From Paraburkholderia xenovorans LB400 (GTDB lineage Bacteria > Pseudomonadota > Gammaproteobacteria > Burkholderiales > Burkholderiaceae), in NCBI RefSeq assembly GCF_000013645.1, contig NC_007952.1, positions 2,294,001 to 2,358,000 on the forward strand: a stretch of 64,000 bases of DNA. Direction: 5' to 3'. A program made the position numbers and the translations under genes. The notes beneath the pieces were generated by a model. That model worked only from the letters and a program-made list of their open reading frames with translations. It was not told the origin of the DNA and searched no databases. Shown here one piece after another: positions 17,564 to 25,593 of the stretch. How positions within the stretch are numbered: the first letter of the stretch is position 1; the number at the start of each line of letters is the position of its first letter.

Positions 17564-18172
17564 CTATTTTCGCGGCGTATCCGCAGCAGCGGCTTTCGGC
17601 ACACGCCCCATCAGATAGAACTCGTCGTTCGGACGCATGGAAATGACGTTGGCCATACGGTTCGACAAACCGAAAAACGCCGTGATCGCCGCGATGTCCC
17701 AGATGTCTTCGTCGGAAAAGCCGTGCTCGCGCAGCGTTTGAAAATCCGCGTCGCCGACGGTGCCCGACTCGCTGCAAACTTTCACCGCGAAATCGAGCAT
17801 CGCCTTCTGGCGCGGCGTAATGTCCGCCTTGCGATGATTCACGGCAACCTGGTCGGCGACCAGCGGCGCTTTTTCGTAGATGCGCAGAATCGCGCCATGC
17901 GCGACCACGCAATACAGGCACTGGTTGATCGCACTGGTGGCGACCACGATCATCTCGCGCTCGCCTTTGCTGAGGCCGCCCTCCTTCAGCATCAGCGCGT
18001 CGTGATAGGCGAAGAACGCGCGGAACTCGTCCGGGCGGTGCGCCAGCGTCAAAAACACGTTCGGCACGAAACCGGCTTTCTCCTGCACTTCGAGAATGCG
18101 GGCGCGAATGTCGTCCGGCCATTGGCCCGGTTCAGGCACCGGGTAGCGGCTAATCGGCTGAAGCTTTGCCAT
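17564..18172 (-). CDS. AhpD-like peroxidase-related enzyme (carboxymuconolactone decarboxylase fold)
   Basis: A 202-residue protein of the alkylhydroperoxidase-D-like family. The active site is complete: Cys85-x2-Cys88-x3-His92 in SAINQCLYCVVAHGA, with an upstream Glu in KGEREMIVVATS. The N-terminal PNVFLTLAHRPDEFRAFFAYHDALM and C-terminal DIWDIAAITAFFGLSNRMANV fit the peroxidase-related subgroup of about 190-200 residues. It probably reduces peroxides through the cysteine pair. It converges on the MFS gene and is divergent from the DedA-rhodanese gene. Confidence 0.9.
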   Translation of the reverse strand: MAKLQPISRYPVPEPGQWPDDIRARILEVQEKAGFVPNVFLTLAHRPDEFRAFFAYHDALMLKEGGLSKGEREMIVVATSAINQCLYCVVAHGAILRIYEKAPLVADQVAVNHRKADITPRQKAMLDFAVKVCSESGTVGDADFQTLREHGFSDEDIWDIAAITAFFGLSNRMANVISMRPNDEFYLMGRVPKAAAADTPRK

Positions 18173-18485
18173 GCGATGTCTCCGTCATATTTGAATGTGC
18201 ACAACGGCAATTCTAGCAACGGACCGCGCGGCAGCGCTTCATGCCACTCGTTTTCCGCCCGTCGATCTGCATGAATCCGCTCGGCAGCCGGCCTCTTTCA
18301 GAGCGCCCTTTTGCCACCTGTGCTTAAATTCGCCTTTCACACTGTTCTTGTACTATTGCGCCCGTCCGCCGGCATGGCATCGCGCCCGCGGTCGTTCGGG
18401 AACGAAACATGCGCTGCCTGCTCCCAACGCGCCATCCGGGCGCGGACATTTCAAATCCCTTCATCGCATTCTGAGGAGCGCGGTT
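18173..18485. other. Divergent intergenic region, nothing definite
   Basis: 313 bp between the AhpD-like start and the DedA-rhodanese start. Only the GAGGAG ribosome-binding site at about 18473 is clear. The frame is open through much of it on the plus strand, but the peptide (Pro/Arg-rich, no membrane helix) does not look coding. Confidence 0.55.
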
Positions 18486-19505
18486 GTGTGGCATTTTCCG
18501 GTTGCTATTCCACCCTCGCTGGGCGTGTGGGCCGTGTTCATGAGCGTGCTCGTCACGCAGCTCGGCGTGCCGATTCCGGCCGCGCCGATGCTGATCCTCG
18601 GTGGAACCATGGCCGCTATGGGGCAAACCTCCTATGCGAGCGTCGTGTGCGCCGCGGTCGGCGCCACGCTGATTGCCGACTCGCTGTGGTTCTTCACCGG
18701 ACGTGCGTACGGCCGCCGCCTGCTGAACTCGCTGGTGCGCTTCTCCCTTTCGCTCGACACCACCGTCCGCGTCGCGCGCAATACCTATGAACGGTACGGC
18801 GCGCCGATCCTCACCGTCGCCAAGTTCCTGCCCGGACTCGGGCTGATCTCCGCGCCGCTGCTCGGCACGACAGCCATCAGCGTGGGCGTGTTTCTGCTGT
18901 GGGATTTTATCGGTGCCGTGCTGTGGGCCGGCGTGTGGGTGATCGGCGGCGGCGCCCTGCACGACCAGATCGTGCAACTGTTGCTTCTCGTGCGCCAAAA
19001 CGGCGGCACGATTTTCGACGCGTTCGCGGTGATCTTCGTGGCGGTTTTGCTGTACCGCTGGGTGCGCCGCTGGCAGTTTCGCCGGTGGCTCGCGCATACG
19101 CGCATTTCTCCGGAGCAACTCGACGAGCTGATGAGGTCGAACGAACCGCCGCTGATTTTCGACGCGCGGCCGCGCAGCGTGCGTGAGAAGGAATCGCACC
19201 GGATTGCCGGCGCGCGGCCGCTCGATCTCGATTCGCCCGAACCGATCGATCCCGAGTTGCTGAAGCGGCCGATCGTCGTCTACTGCGTATGTCCGAACGA
19301 GGCGACGGCCAAGCGGATCGTCAACCAGTTGCACCGCAAGAATATTCACCATATCCGCGCGCTCAAGGGTGGCCTCGACGCGTGGGAAAAACGCGGCTAT
19401 CCGGTCGAGCCGCTGCCGCCGGACTTCCACACGGCGAAGGCCCACATGCTGGAGGACGAGGGCGAAGAAGGCGAATACACGGTGCGGGCGCGGCTGGCGA
19501 AGTAA
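18486..19505 (+). CDS. DedA-family membrane protein fused to a rhodanese domain
   Basis: A 339-residue protein starting at GTG 18486, which has GAGGAG 8-10 nt upstream; the 97 earlier open codons are rejected. Residues about 1-200 are DedA/SNARE-associated type, with VTQLGVPIPAAPMLILGGTMAA, a paired GRAYGRRLLNSL, and TVAKFLPGLGLISAPLLGTTAISVGVFLLWDFIGAVLW (the conserved FxPGxR-like region reads FLPGLG). Two further helices lead to a cytosolic C-terminal rhodanese domain (about 220-320) with LIFDARPRSVREK, VVYCVCPNEATAKRIV (active-site Cys in VYC) and ALKGGLDAWEKRGYPVE. The substrate is unknown. Confidence 0.9.
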   Translation: MWHFPVAIPPSLGVWAVFMSVLVTQLGVPIPAAPMLILGGTMAAMGQTSYASVVCAAVGATLIADSLWFFTGRAYGRRLLNSLVRFSLSLDTTVRVARNTYERYGAPILTVAKFLPGLGLISAPLLGTTAISVGVFLLWDFIGAVLWAGVWVIGGGALHDQIVQLLLLVRQNGGTIFDAFAVIFVAVLLYRWVRRWQFRRWLAHTRISPEQLDELMRSNEPPLIFDARPRSVREKESHRIAGARPLDLDSPEPIDPELLKRPIVVYCVCPNEATAKRIVNQLHRKNIHHIRALKGGLDAWEKRGYPVEPLPPDFHTAKAHMLEDEGEEGEYTVRARLAK

Positions 19506-19563
19506 GGCCTTCATCCTTCCAGCAGCGCTGCACGCGCTGCCGAAAAAGCGCTTGCGCTTCACA

Positions 19564-19607
19564 CTCAATGTGTGCAACATGCATATATGCACGTTGCACA
19601 CATTGAG
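19564..19607. promoter_or_regulatory. 44-bp near-perfect palindrome, probable MarR operator
   Basis: The arms CTCAATGTGTGCAAC (19564-19578) and GTTGCACACATTGAG (19593-19607) are perfectly complementary, and the core GCATATATGC (19581-19590) is itself a palindrome. Only one base pair of the 22 mismatches (AT versus AC next to the core). It ends 8 bp before the MarR start codon and covers its ribosome-binding site, so the bound protein would block its own operon. Confidence 0.8.
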
Positions 19608-19615
19608 GTGTCTCC

Positions 19616-20149
19616 ATGACGCAGCGCACGGAAAATCTGCTGGGCGTGCTCGCCCTGCTGGTCACCGACGAAATGAACGCGCAGCCCACCGTGGATGCGC
19701 TCGCCGGCCCCACCGCCCGCGCCATGCTCAACGCGGTCGGCCAATACCCCGATTCGTCGATTGAAGTGCTGCGCGAGGCAGTCGATCTGTCGCATCCGGC
19801 CGCCGTGCGCGCTGTGGCAGGCCTGGTCGAAGCGGGCCTCGTCGAGAAAAAATCGGGCGCGGACAAACGTGCGGTGGCCCTTGCATTGACGGCCGCCGGC
19901 AAACGCGAGGCCAAACGTCTGCAAACGGCGCGCGACAGGATGCTGCAACGCATTGTCGGCCGGCTCGACGGCAGCGAGCGCGAGGTGCTGGAAAGCCTGC
20001 TGATCAAGATTCTGTGGAACGAGACCCGCGACCCGGCACACGCCATGCAACTGTGCCGCCTGTGCGACGACGGGCCGTGCCTGAAGGCCGGCTGCCCGGT
20101 CGAATGCCGCGAACAGGGGCTGCCCATGCCCGCGCGGAGCCGTTCGTGA
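19616..20149 (+). CDS. MarR-like regulator with a cysteine-rich tail
   Basis: A 177-residue winged-helix regulator: ARAMLNAVGQYPDSSIEVLREAVDLSHPAAVRAVAGLVEAGLVEKKSGADKRAVALALTAAGKREAKRL (about 35-101) is the MarR DNA-binding core with its wing. After the last helix comes an unusual tail with five cysteines, Cys147, 150, 155, 160 and 164 (C-x2-C-x4-C-x4-C-x3-C). This suggests a metal or Fe-S site or a redox switch. A 44-bp palindrome sits at its start, implying autorepression. The stop overlaps the GTG of the following MFS gene (GTGA), so the two are translated together. Confidence 0.88.
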   Translation: MTQRTENLLGVLALLVTDEMNAQPTVDALAGPTARAMLNAVGQYPDSSIEVLREAVDLSHPAAVRAVAGLVEAGLVEKKSGADKRAVALALTAAGKREAKRLQTARDRMLQRIVGRLDGSEREVLESLLIKILWNETRDPAHAMQLCRLCDDGPCLKAGCPVECREQGLPMPARSRS

Positions 20150-21342
20150 AAGCCGCCGCGCCGGTGCGCTGGCGGGCAATCGCGGCGCTGACCGTGGTGT
20201 CGGCGCTGGCGCAGGTCGGCCAGTTCGGCATCGGCTTCATGGTGCTGCCGGTATGGCTCGCTCATCGCGGTCTGGATGCGCCACGCGCCGGCCTCTTCTC
20301 CGCCGCCCAATGGACCGGCATGCTGGCCGGCTTGCTGATCGCGCCGTGGCTGATGGCGCGCATCGGCGCGAAACGCACGGTGTCGCTGGGGCTGCTCGCC
20401 ACGCTCGCGGCGTTCGCCACCATGAGCGCGCTGTCGTGGCCACTATGGCTCGTGCCCGGTCTGCTGACGGGCCTGGGTATCGGCCTGCGCTGGATCGCCA
20501 ACGAAACCTGGCTCTACAGTCTGGTGCCCGCTGAATCGGGCGGGCGCGTGGTGGGCGTGCACGAAGCGCTGATCGCCACGGCGGGCGTGATCGGCCCGGC
20601 GCTGGCGGTGTGGTGCGACGTCGACGGACACATCACGTTCGCGGCCGGCGCGGCCTTCACGTTCGCCGCCGCACTGCCGCTGTGGTTGACCGCAGCGGAT
20701 GGCGAGCGGCCGGCCTTGGCGGAACCACCGCCCGCGCGAAGAAAAGCCGCCGCACAGCGCTTGCCGGTCGCTCCGCTGGTAAGCCTCGGCATGGTGGTCG
20801 TCGCGGCCGGCGGTCTCGGCGACGGCGCGCTATACGGCCTCTTTCCGCTATTCGCTGACGCGCACGGCCTCGACGCCACGCAAACCGCCACGCTGCTGAC
20901 GCTGTTCGGCGTGGGCGGCATGGCGCTGCAATTTCCGGTCGGCTGGCTGGCCGACCGCTCGGGGCTCGCCGCCGCGGTGATCGTCTGCGCCGCGCTCAGC
21001 ACGCTCGCCATCTGCGGTTTCGCGCTGGCCGTGCCCGCTTCATGGCTCGCGGCCGCGAGCGCGCTATGGCTTGGCGGCATGAACAGTTCGTTCATCACGC
21101 TCGGCATGTACGCGGCGGCTTGCAGCGACAAGGCCGCGCTCACGCGCAACATGCGCCTCGTGTCGCTCACCTTCACGGCGAGTTCGATCGTGGGACCGCT
21201 TGTCGCGGGCTTCGCGATGAAAGCGCGCGGCAGCGACATGCTGATGTGGCAACTCGCCCTCATGAGCGGCGCGCTGCTGGTCTATACGCTCGGATTGCGC
21301 GAAGGCCGGCGTCAGCCCGAACGTTCGTCGTCGTTGGGCTGA
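20146..21342 (+). CDS. MFS transporter coupled to the MarR regulator
   Basis: A 398-residue major facilitator with about 12 membrane helices. The GTG at 20146 overlaps the MarR stop by 4 bp, and the longer frame inside the MarR gene is a shadow. Visible parts: LTVVSALAQVGQFGIGFMVLPVWLAHRG (helix 1), WLMARIGAKRTVSLGL (loop 2-3 motif), LPAESG-type segment LVPAESGGRVVGVHEAL, and FPVGWLADRSGLAAAVIV in the second half. The YcaD/sugar-efflux-like pattern suggests export of a small molecule that also relieves the MarR repressor; the compound is unknown. Confidence 0.88.
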   Translation: MKAAAPVRWRAIAALTVVSALAQVGQFGIGFMVLPVWLAHRGLDAPRAGLFSAAQWTGMLAGLLIAPWLMARIGAKRTVSLGLLATLAAFATMSALSWPLWLVPGLLTGLGIGLRWIANETWLYSLVPAESGGRVVGVHEALIATAGVIGPALAVWCDVDGHITFAAGAAFTFAAALPLWLTAADGERPALAEPPPARRKAAAQRLPVAPLVSLGMVVVAAGGLGDGALYGLFPLFADAHGLDATQTATLLTLFGVGGMALQFPVGWLADRSGLAAAVIVCAALSTLAICGFALAVPASWLAAASALWLGGMNSSFITLGMYAAACSDKAALTRNMRLVSLTFTASSIVGPLVAGFAMKARGSDMLMWQLALMSGALLVYTLGLREGRRQPERSSSLG

Positions 21343-21377
21343 GCCGGTCGGTTTGAACGGAGATGGGCGTCGAGCGC

Positions 21378-22346
21378 TTAAGCGCCGCGTTGCGCAACCT
21401 TGCGTTGACGCCACAGGCACAACAGATCGCACGCGATATGCGCAGCGGCAATCGCCGTGATCTCGCTCTGGTCATAAGCGGGTGCGACTTCCACGACGTC
21501 CGCGCCCACCAGATTCAAGGCACCGAGCGCGCGCACGATCGCCAGTCCCTGCGCCGACGACAAGCCACCCGCCACCGGCGTGCCCGTGCCCGGCGCGAAC
21601 GCCGGATCGAGACAGTCGATATCGAACGTCAAATAGGCGGGACGTTCCCCCACGATCGACGCAATCCGCTCCACCGTCGCTCGCGTGCCATGCTCGTGCA
21701 CCCAGGCGGCGTCGAGAATATTGATGCCCATGAAATCGTCATTCCACGTGCGAATGCCGATCTGCACCGAGGTCTCCGGATCGATCAGGCCGTCCTTCAC
21801 CGCCTTGTAGAACATCGAACCGTGATTCAGGCTGTCGGGACTGTCGTCGGCCCAGGTATCGCAATGGGCGTCGAAATGAATCAGCGAGACCGGTCTGCCG
21901 TACTTCTCCGCATGCGCGATCAACAGCGGATAGGTCATGTAGTGATCGCCGCCGAGTGTCAGCATCTTTGCGCCCGAGCGCAGAATCGTGCGCGCATGCT
22001 CGACGATGGACGCCTTGATCGTGAGCGGATTGTGCGCGTCGAACCAGCAGTCGCCATAATCGGTCACGGCGAGGTCGTCGAACGGATTGAAACCCCACGG
22101 ATACGGATGCAGTTCCGACAGCTGCACGCTGGCCGCACGCACCGCCGCGGGTCCGAGGCGCGCTCCGGAGCGAAACGTGGTGGCCAGATCGAGCGGCACG
22201 CCCGAGACCACGACGTCGACGCCGTCGAGTTCACGCGTGTACTTGCGGCGCATGAACGACAGCACGCCCGCGTAGGTGTTTTCGATCGACGAGCCATAGA
22301 GTGACGCGCGGCGGATCGCGCCGTCGCCATAGACGAGTTCAGTCAT
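21378..22346 (-). CDS. speB: Agmatinase / ureohydrolase
   Basis: A 322-residue arginase-fold enzyme. The dimanganese ligands are all present: GGDH (132-135), DAHCD (159-163) and DIDCLDP (242-248), as well as GTGTPVAGGLS. It would split agmatine to putrescine and urea, feeding the adjacent putrescine pathway; guanidinobutyrase (GbuA) has the same motifs and remains possible. It is downstream of puuC on the minus strand (135-bp gap with a strong hairpin), so it may have its own promoter. It converges on the MFS gene. Confidence 0.85.
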   Translation of the reverse strand: MTELVYGDGAIRRASLYGSSIENTYAGVLSFMRRKYTRELDGVDVVVSGVPLDLATTFRSGARLGPAAVRAASVQLSELHPYPWGFNPFDDLAVTDYGDCWFDAHNPLTIKASIVEHARTILRSGAKMLTLGGDHYMTYPLLIAHAEKYGRPVSLIHFDAHCDTWADDSPDSLNHGSMFYKAVKDGLIDPETSVQIGIRTWNDDFMGINILDAAWVHEHGTRATVERIASIVGERPAYLTFDIDCLDPAFAPGTGTPVAGGLSSAQGLAIVRALGALNLVGADVVEVAPAYDQSEITAIAAAHIACDLLCLWRQRKVAQRGA

Positions 22347-22433
22347 GGGTGACCTGATACCTATAGACAGTCCGGCGGCGCGTGCAAAGCTTCAGGAAGA
22401 CACGCGCAACGCCGGCATCGGATTCATTGGGAA

Positions 22434-22464
22434 CGCGGCGGCGCGCCTCACGCACGCCGCCGCG
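22434..22464 (-). terminator. GC-rich hairpin between puuC and speB
   Basis: CGCGGCGGCG (22434-22443) and CGCCGCCGCG (22455-22464) are perfect 10-bp arms, 18 nt past the puuC stop. It is a likely terminator or attenuator that separates speB expression from puuC. Confidence 0.55.
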
Positions 22465-22481
22465 CCGGCTACGCGAATCCT

Positions 22482-23975
22482 TTAGCGCAGCCGCACGAGC
22501 GTGGACTTCAGCTCGGTGTATTTTTCCAGCGCGTGCAGCGACTTGTCGCGGCCATTGCCCGATTGCTTGTAGCCGCCGAACGGGAAATTCATGTCGCCGC
22601 CCTCGTCGTAGCAATTGACCCATACCGTGCCCGCGCGGAGCTTGCGCGACACTTCGTGCGCGATGGTCAGGTTCGAGGTCCAGACCGCGGCGGCGAGACC
22701 GTACTCGCTGTCGTTAGCGATCCTGATCGCCTCTTCCACCGTGTCGAACGTGATCACCGACAACACCGGCCCGAAGATTTCCTCGCGCGCGACCTTTGCA
22801 CCTGAAGCCGGAATCTCGAAGATGGTCGGCTCGATATAGAAGCCACCCGTTTCCTCTTTCACGCGTGCGCCGCCCAGCAACAGCTTTGCCTCGGCGCGGC
22901 CGGCTTCGATATAGCCGAGCACGCGTTCGAGCTGAACCTTGTCGACGATCGCGCCCATCGACGTGTTCGGATCGAGCGGATTGCCCGGCGTATAGCTGCG
23001 TGCCGCGGCGATCAGCTTGTCGAGGAACACGTCTTTGATGTCGCGATGCACGAGCAGACGCGAACCCGCCGTGCACATCTCGCCCATGTTGTAGAAGATC
23101 GCGCCGGCCGCCGCGTTCGCCGCGCGGTCCATATCAGGGCAATCCGGCATCACGATGTTCGGCGACTTGCCGCCGAGTTCGAGCCATACGCGTTTCAGAT
23201 TCGACTGGCCGGCGTACTGCATGATCAGCTTGCCGACGTTGGTCGAGCCCGTGAAAGCGAGGCAGTCCACGTCCTGATGCAATGCCAGCAGCTTGCCCGG
23301 CTCGCCCGCGCCCGGCACGACGTTGAATACGCCGGCGGGAATGCCTGCGTCGAGTGCGAGTTGCGCGAGACGGATCGCGGTGAGCGGCGACTTCTCCGAA
23401 GGTTTGAGCACCACGCTATTGCCAGCGGCCAGGGCCGGGCCGAATTTCCACGACGCCATCAGGATCGGGAAATTCCACGGCACGACCGCAGCCACCACGC
23501 CGATCGGCTCGCGCGTGACGAGTCCGACCAGATGATGATCGGCCGGCGCGACTTCGCCGCCCACCTTGTCGATCGCTTCGGCAAACCACTCGACGCAATA
23601 CGCCGCGCCCGGCACGTCCACGCTGGTGGTGTCGGCGATCGGCTTGCCCGCGTCGAGGGTTTCGAGCAGCGCGAGCTCGTCCATATGCTCGCGGATCGAC
23701 GCGGCCCAACGCAGCAGAATGGCTTTGCGCTGGCGCGGATTGAGGCCCGACCACACGCCGGAGTCGAATGCACGGCGCGCCGCCGACACCGCAGCGTCGA
23801 CGTCGGCCGCGCCGCTGTCGGCCACTTTGGCGAGCAGCTTGCCGTCGATCGGACTCAGGCAGTCGAACGTGCGGCCGCCTTCCGCGTCACGGTATTCACC
23901 GTCGATAAACGCGCGGCCTTCAATAGAAAGCGTAGCGGCTTTGTCTTGCCAGAAGGCGAGAGATTTCTTGTCCAT
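22482..23975 (-). CDS. puuC: Gamma-glutamyl-gamma-aminobutyraldehyde dehydrogenase (ALDH)
   Basis: A 497-residue NAD(P)-dependent aldehyde dehydrogenase. The catalytic pair is Glu266 in WLELGGKSP and Cys301 in GEMCTAGSR; the cofactor loop is FTGSTNVGK (241-249) and PWNFP lies at 166-170. N-terminal MDKKSLAFWQDKAATLSIEGRAFIDGEYRDA matches PuuC. It oxidises the aldehyde made by PuuB (or by SpuC) to gamma-glutamyl-GABA or GABA. It lies 109 bp downstream of puuR on the same strand with GAGG before its ATG. Confidence 0.92.
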   Translation of the reverse strand: MDKKSLAFWQDKAATLSIEGRAFIDGEYRDAEGGRTFDCLSPIDGKLLAKVADSGAADVDAAVSAARRAFDSGVWSGLNPRQRKAILLRWAASIREHMDELALLETLDAGKPIADTTSVDVPGAAYCVEWFAEAIDKVGGEVAPADHHLVGLVTREPIGVVAAVVPWNFPILMASWKFGPALAAGNSVVLKPSEKSPLTAIRLAQLALDAGIPAGVFNVVPGAGEPGKLLALHQDVDCLAFTGSTNVGKLIMQYAGQSNLKRVWLELGGKSPNIVMPDCPDMDRAANAAAGAIFYNMGEMCTAGSRLLVHRDIKDVFLDKLIAAARSYTPGNPLDPNTSMGAIVDKVQLERVLGYIEAGRAEAKLLLGGARVKEETGGFYIEPTIFEIPASGAKVAREEIFGPVLSVITFDTVEEAIRIANDSEYGLAAAVWTSNLTIAHEVSRKLRAGTVWVNCYDEGGDMNFPFGGYKQSGNGRDKSLHALEKYTELKSTLVRLR

Positions 23976-24084
23976 CAGGATGCCTCAATGTGTTGTGCGC
24001 TCGACGCAAATCTGCATCGACTTCATGCGGCGCTGAACTGCGGCACTGAATTGAGTTGAGTCGAGGCGCGTTGGCGCGGAGTCC

Positions 24085-24654
24085 TCAGAAAGTGGGCGGC
24101 GAATTGGCCGACACGATCTCGCAGAGATGCTCCGCGCTGGGATTGCGAAAACGGTGCGGAAGACGGCTTTCGAAGTAGTAGCTGTCACCGGGGTCGAGCA
24201 GCCACGTGGTGCCGTCCACCGTCAGTTCGATCTGACCGCTCACCACCACCCCGCCCTCGTGCCCTTCGTGCTCCAGCATTTCCGGTCCCGTGTCCGACAA
24301 CGGTTGATAGACTTCGCGCAAAATCCCCATGTTGCGGTCTTTCACGCTCGAACCCGCCAGATAGAACTCAATCGATTCATTGCCGAGGTTCGGCATATCG
24401 GCCCGGCGCGACACGACCGAGCGCTCCACCTCTACTTCGAAGGTGAAGAATTCGGCGAGACTCATGGGTATGCATTCGAGCAGTTTCTTCAGCGAGCCAA
24501 CCGAGGGGCTCACGCGATTCTGCTCGATCAACGAGATCGTGCCGTTCGTCACTCCCGCCCGTTTCGCCAGTTCACGCTGGGACAAGCCATGCTTCTTGCG
24601 GATGTATTGCAGACGGGTCGCTACTTCGATGGACATTGCTAGGTTCTCTGACAT
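24085..24654 (-). CDS. puuR: PuuR-type regulator (XRE helix-turn-helix plus cupin)
   Basis: A 189-residue repressor: N-terminal helix-turn-helix LQYIRKKHGLSQRELAKRAGVTNGTISLIEQNRVSPSVGSLKKLLECI and a C-terminal cupin (EHEGHEGGVVVSGQIELTVDGTTWLLDPGDSYYFESRLPHRFRN). This is the PuuR architecture, in which the cupin is thought to sense putrescine. The start is uncertain between ATG 24654 (MSENLAMSIEV) and ATG 24636 (MSIEV); neither has a good ribosome site. It is divergent from puuD across 939 bp and precedes puuC. Confidence 0.92.
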   Translation of the reverse strand: MSENLAMSIEVATRLQYIRKKHGLSQRELAKRAGVTNGTISLIEQNRVSPSVGSLKKLLECIPMSLAEFFTFEVEVERSVVSRRADMPNLGNESIEFYLAGSSVKDRNMGILREVYQPLSDTGPEMLEHEGHEGGVVVSGQIELTVDGTTWLLDPGDSYYFESRLPHRFRNPSAEHLCEIVSANSPPTF

Positions 24655-24837
24655 GGAAGACGATCGGGCCGCTGAAGGACCACGTGACTCAGGCAACGAG
24701 GTGCCCGCGAGTGTTGAATATTCTAATCACTTTAATCGTTGCGCCGCTGGGGAAAACCCTGAAAGGTTTCCGAAATATGAACAACGCAACGAACGTTCCC
24801 ACCGGGCGGGATTCTAGCCGCACCCTCGGGAAAGCCC

Positions 24838-24854
24838 TGATAAATCTTTTATCA
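24838..24854. promoter_or_regulatory. Candidate PuuR operator
   Basis: TGATAAA-TCT-TTTATCA is a perfect 7+7 inverted repeat between puuR and puuD, 9 bp before a possible -35 box. Symmetry fits a helix-turn-helix dimer. Confidence 0.55.
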
Positions 24855-24862
24855 AAAAGGAT

Positions 24863-24890
24863 TTGACGGCTTTATTGGCTCGTATATGCT
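24863..24890 (+). promoter_or_regulatory. Candidate sigma-70 promoter for the puuD operon
   Basis: TTGACG (24863-24868) is followed 16 bp later by TATGCT (24885-24890), adjoining the TGATAAA palindrome. Start-site evidence is lacking. Confidence 0.45.
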
Positions 24891-25593
24891 GATTCACAGG
24901 CGGTCGTCATGCCGACTCCGGGAAGCACCAGCGTGTGTTTTGCGGCGCAGCGAATTCAGTTCGCATCGGTTCAAGGCGATCATCCCAGCGTCCTGTTTCT
25001 TTAAACGCCCCGTGCGGATTTCGAGCAGGCCGTTCAATACTTTCAACGTCGCTAGTCGAGTGTAATCGTGAGAGTCCGAGGCCCTTTGGTGAGATGGAAT
25101 CGTAGTCAGGCGAGTTGTCCTCGCGCTGACGGCGCCATCGCCGACGGCAGCAACGGCAGCCTTGCGTTCCGCCGCTTTCTGTCCGTCTTCACGATCCTGT
25201 CCCGCCGTTCAGTTCGACGTCACAACTCTATCTCCGCGCGCGCCTTCATTGCCGTGCGCACGGACGAAGTCGCCTCGCTGCTGCCGTAGCGCCTCTCCCC
25301 TTTTCGCCGTTCGATTCATCCGTTTGCGTGAGCGCGCTCTTTCGAGCCGTGCGTTCCTGCAGGTGCGGTGCCGTCTGCCGCCTGTGCATTTCACGCCCAT
25401 CGGATCAGTTGCGCACCGCAGCGGATCGAATCGAACAGCCCATCCGATAACCACGCGCGGCGCGTTTCTGTCGACGACGACCGCCTGCACCACCCGGTGG
25501 CTTTGCGCTTCGCGCACGGCTGCGGAATCGTGCCGCGCTGTGTTTAACGTTGTTCATGCCGCGTCCCGCGGGGAACACACACGTCTATTCGTT

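Larger units (their letters stand above)
24655..25593. other. Long puuR-puuD divergent control region
   Basis: 939 bp with no convincing gene. The puuR-proximal 250 bp is AT-richer and carries GAATATTC near 24715 and a 17-bp palindrome (24838-24854) with promoter-like boxes just beyond. From about 24900 to puuD, roughly 700 bp, the sequence is high-GC; open frames at 25068-25289 and in the puuD frame read as Ser/Arg-rich non-coding peptides. This stretch would form an unusually long leader if the promoter near 24863 drives puuD. Confidence 0.6.

Noticed and set aside
16476..18122. 548-codon minus-strand frame opposite the MFS and AhpD-like genes
   Set aside because: It runs through two real genes and a terminator, with no recognisable fold.
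23960..24005. Second copy of the MarR operator before puuC
   Set aside because: ACACATTGAG occurs just before the puuC ribosome site, but only this 10-base stretch matches the 44-bp palindrome and there is no dyad; probably chance.
25068..25289. Small gene in the puuR-puuD gap
   Set aside because: The 73-codon frame has no good ribosome site and a Ser/Arg-rich sequence with no hydrophobic pattern.
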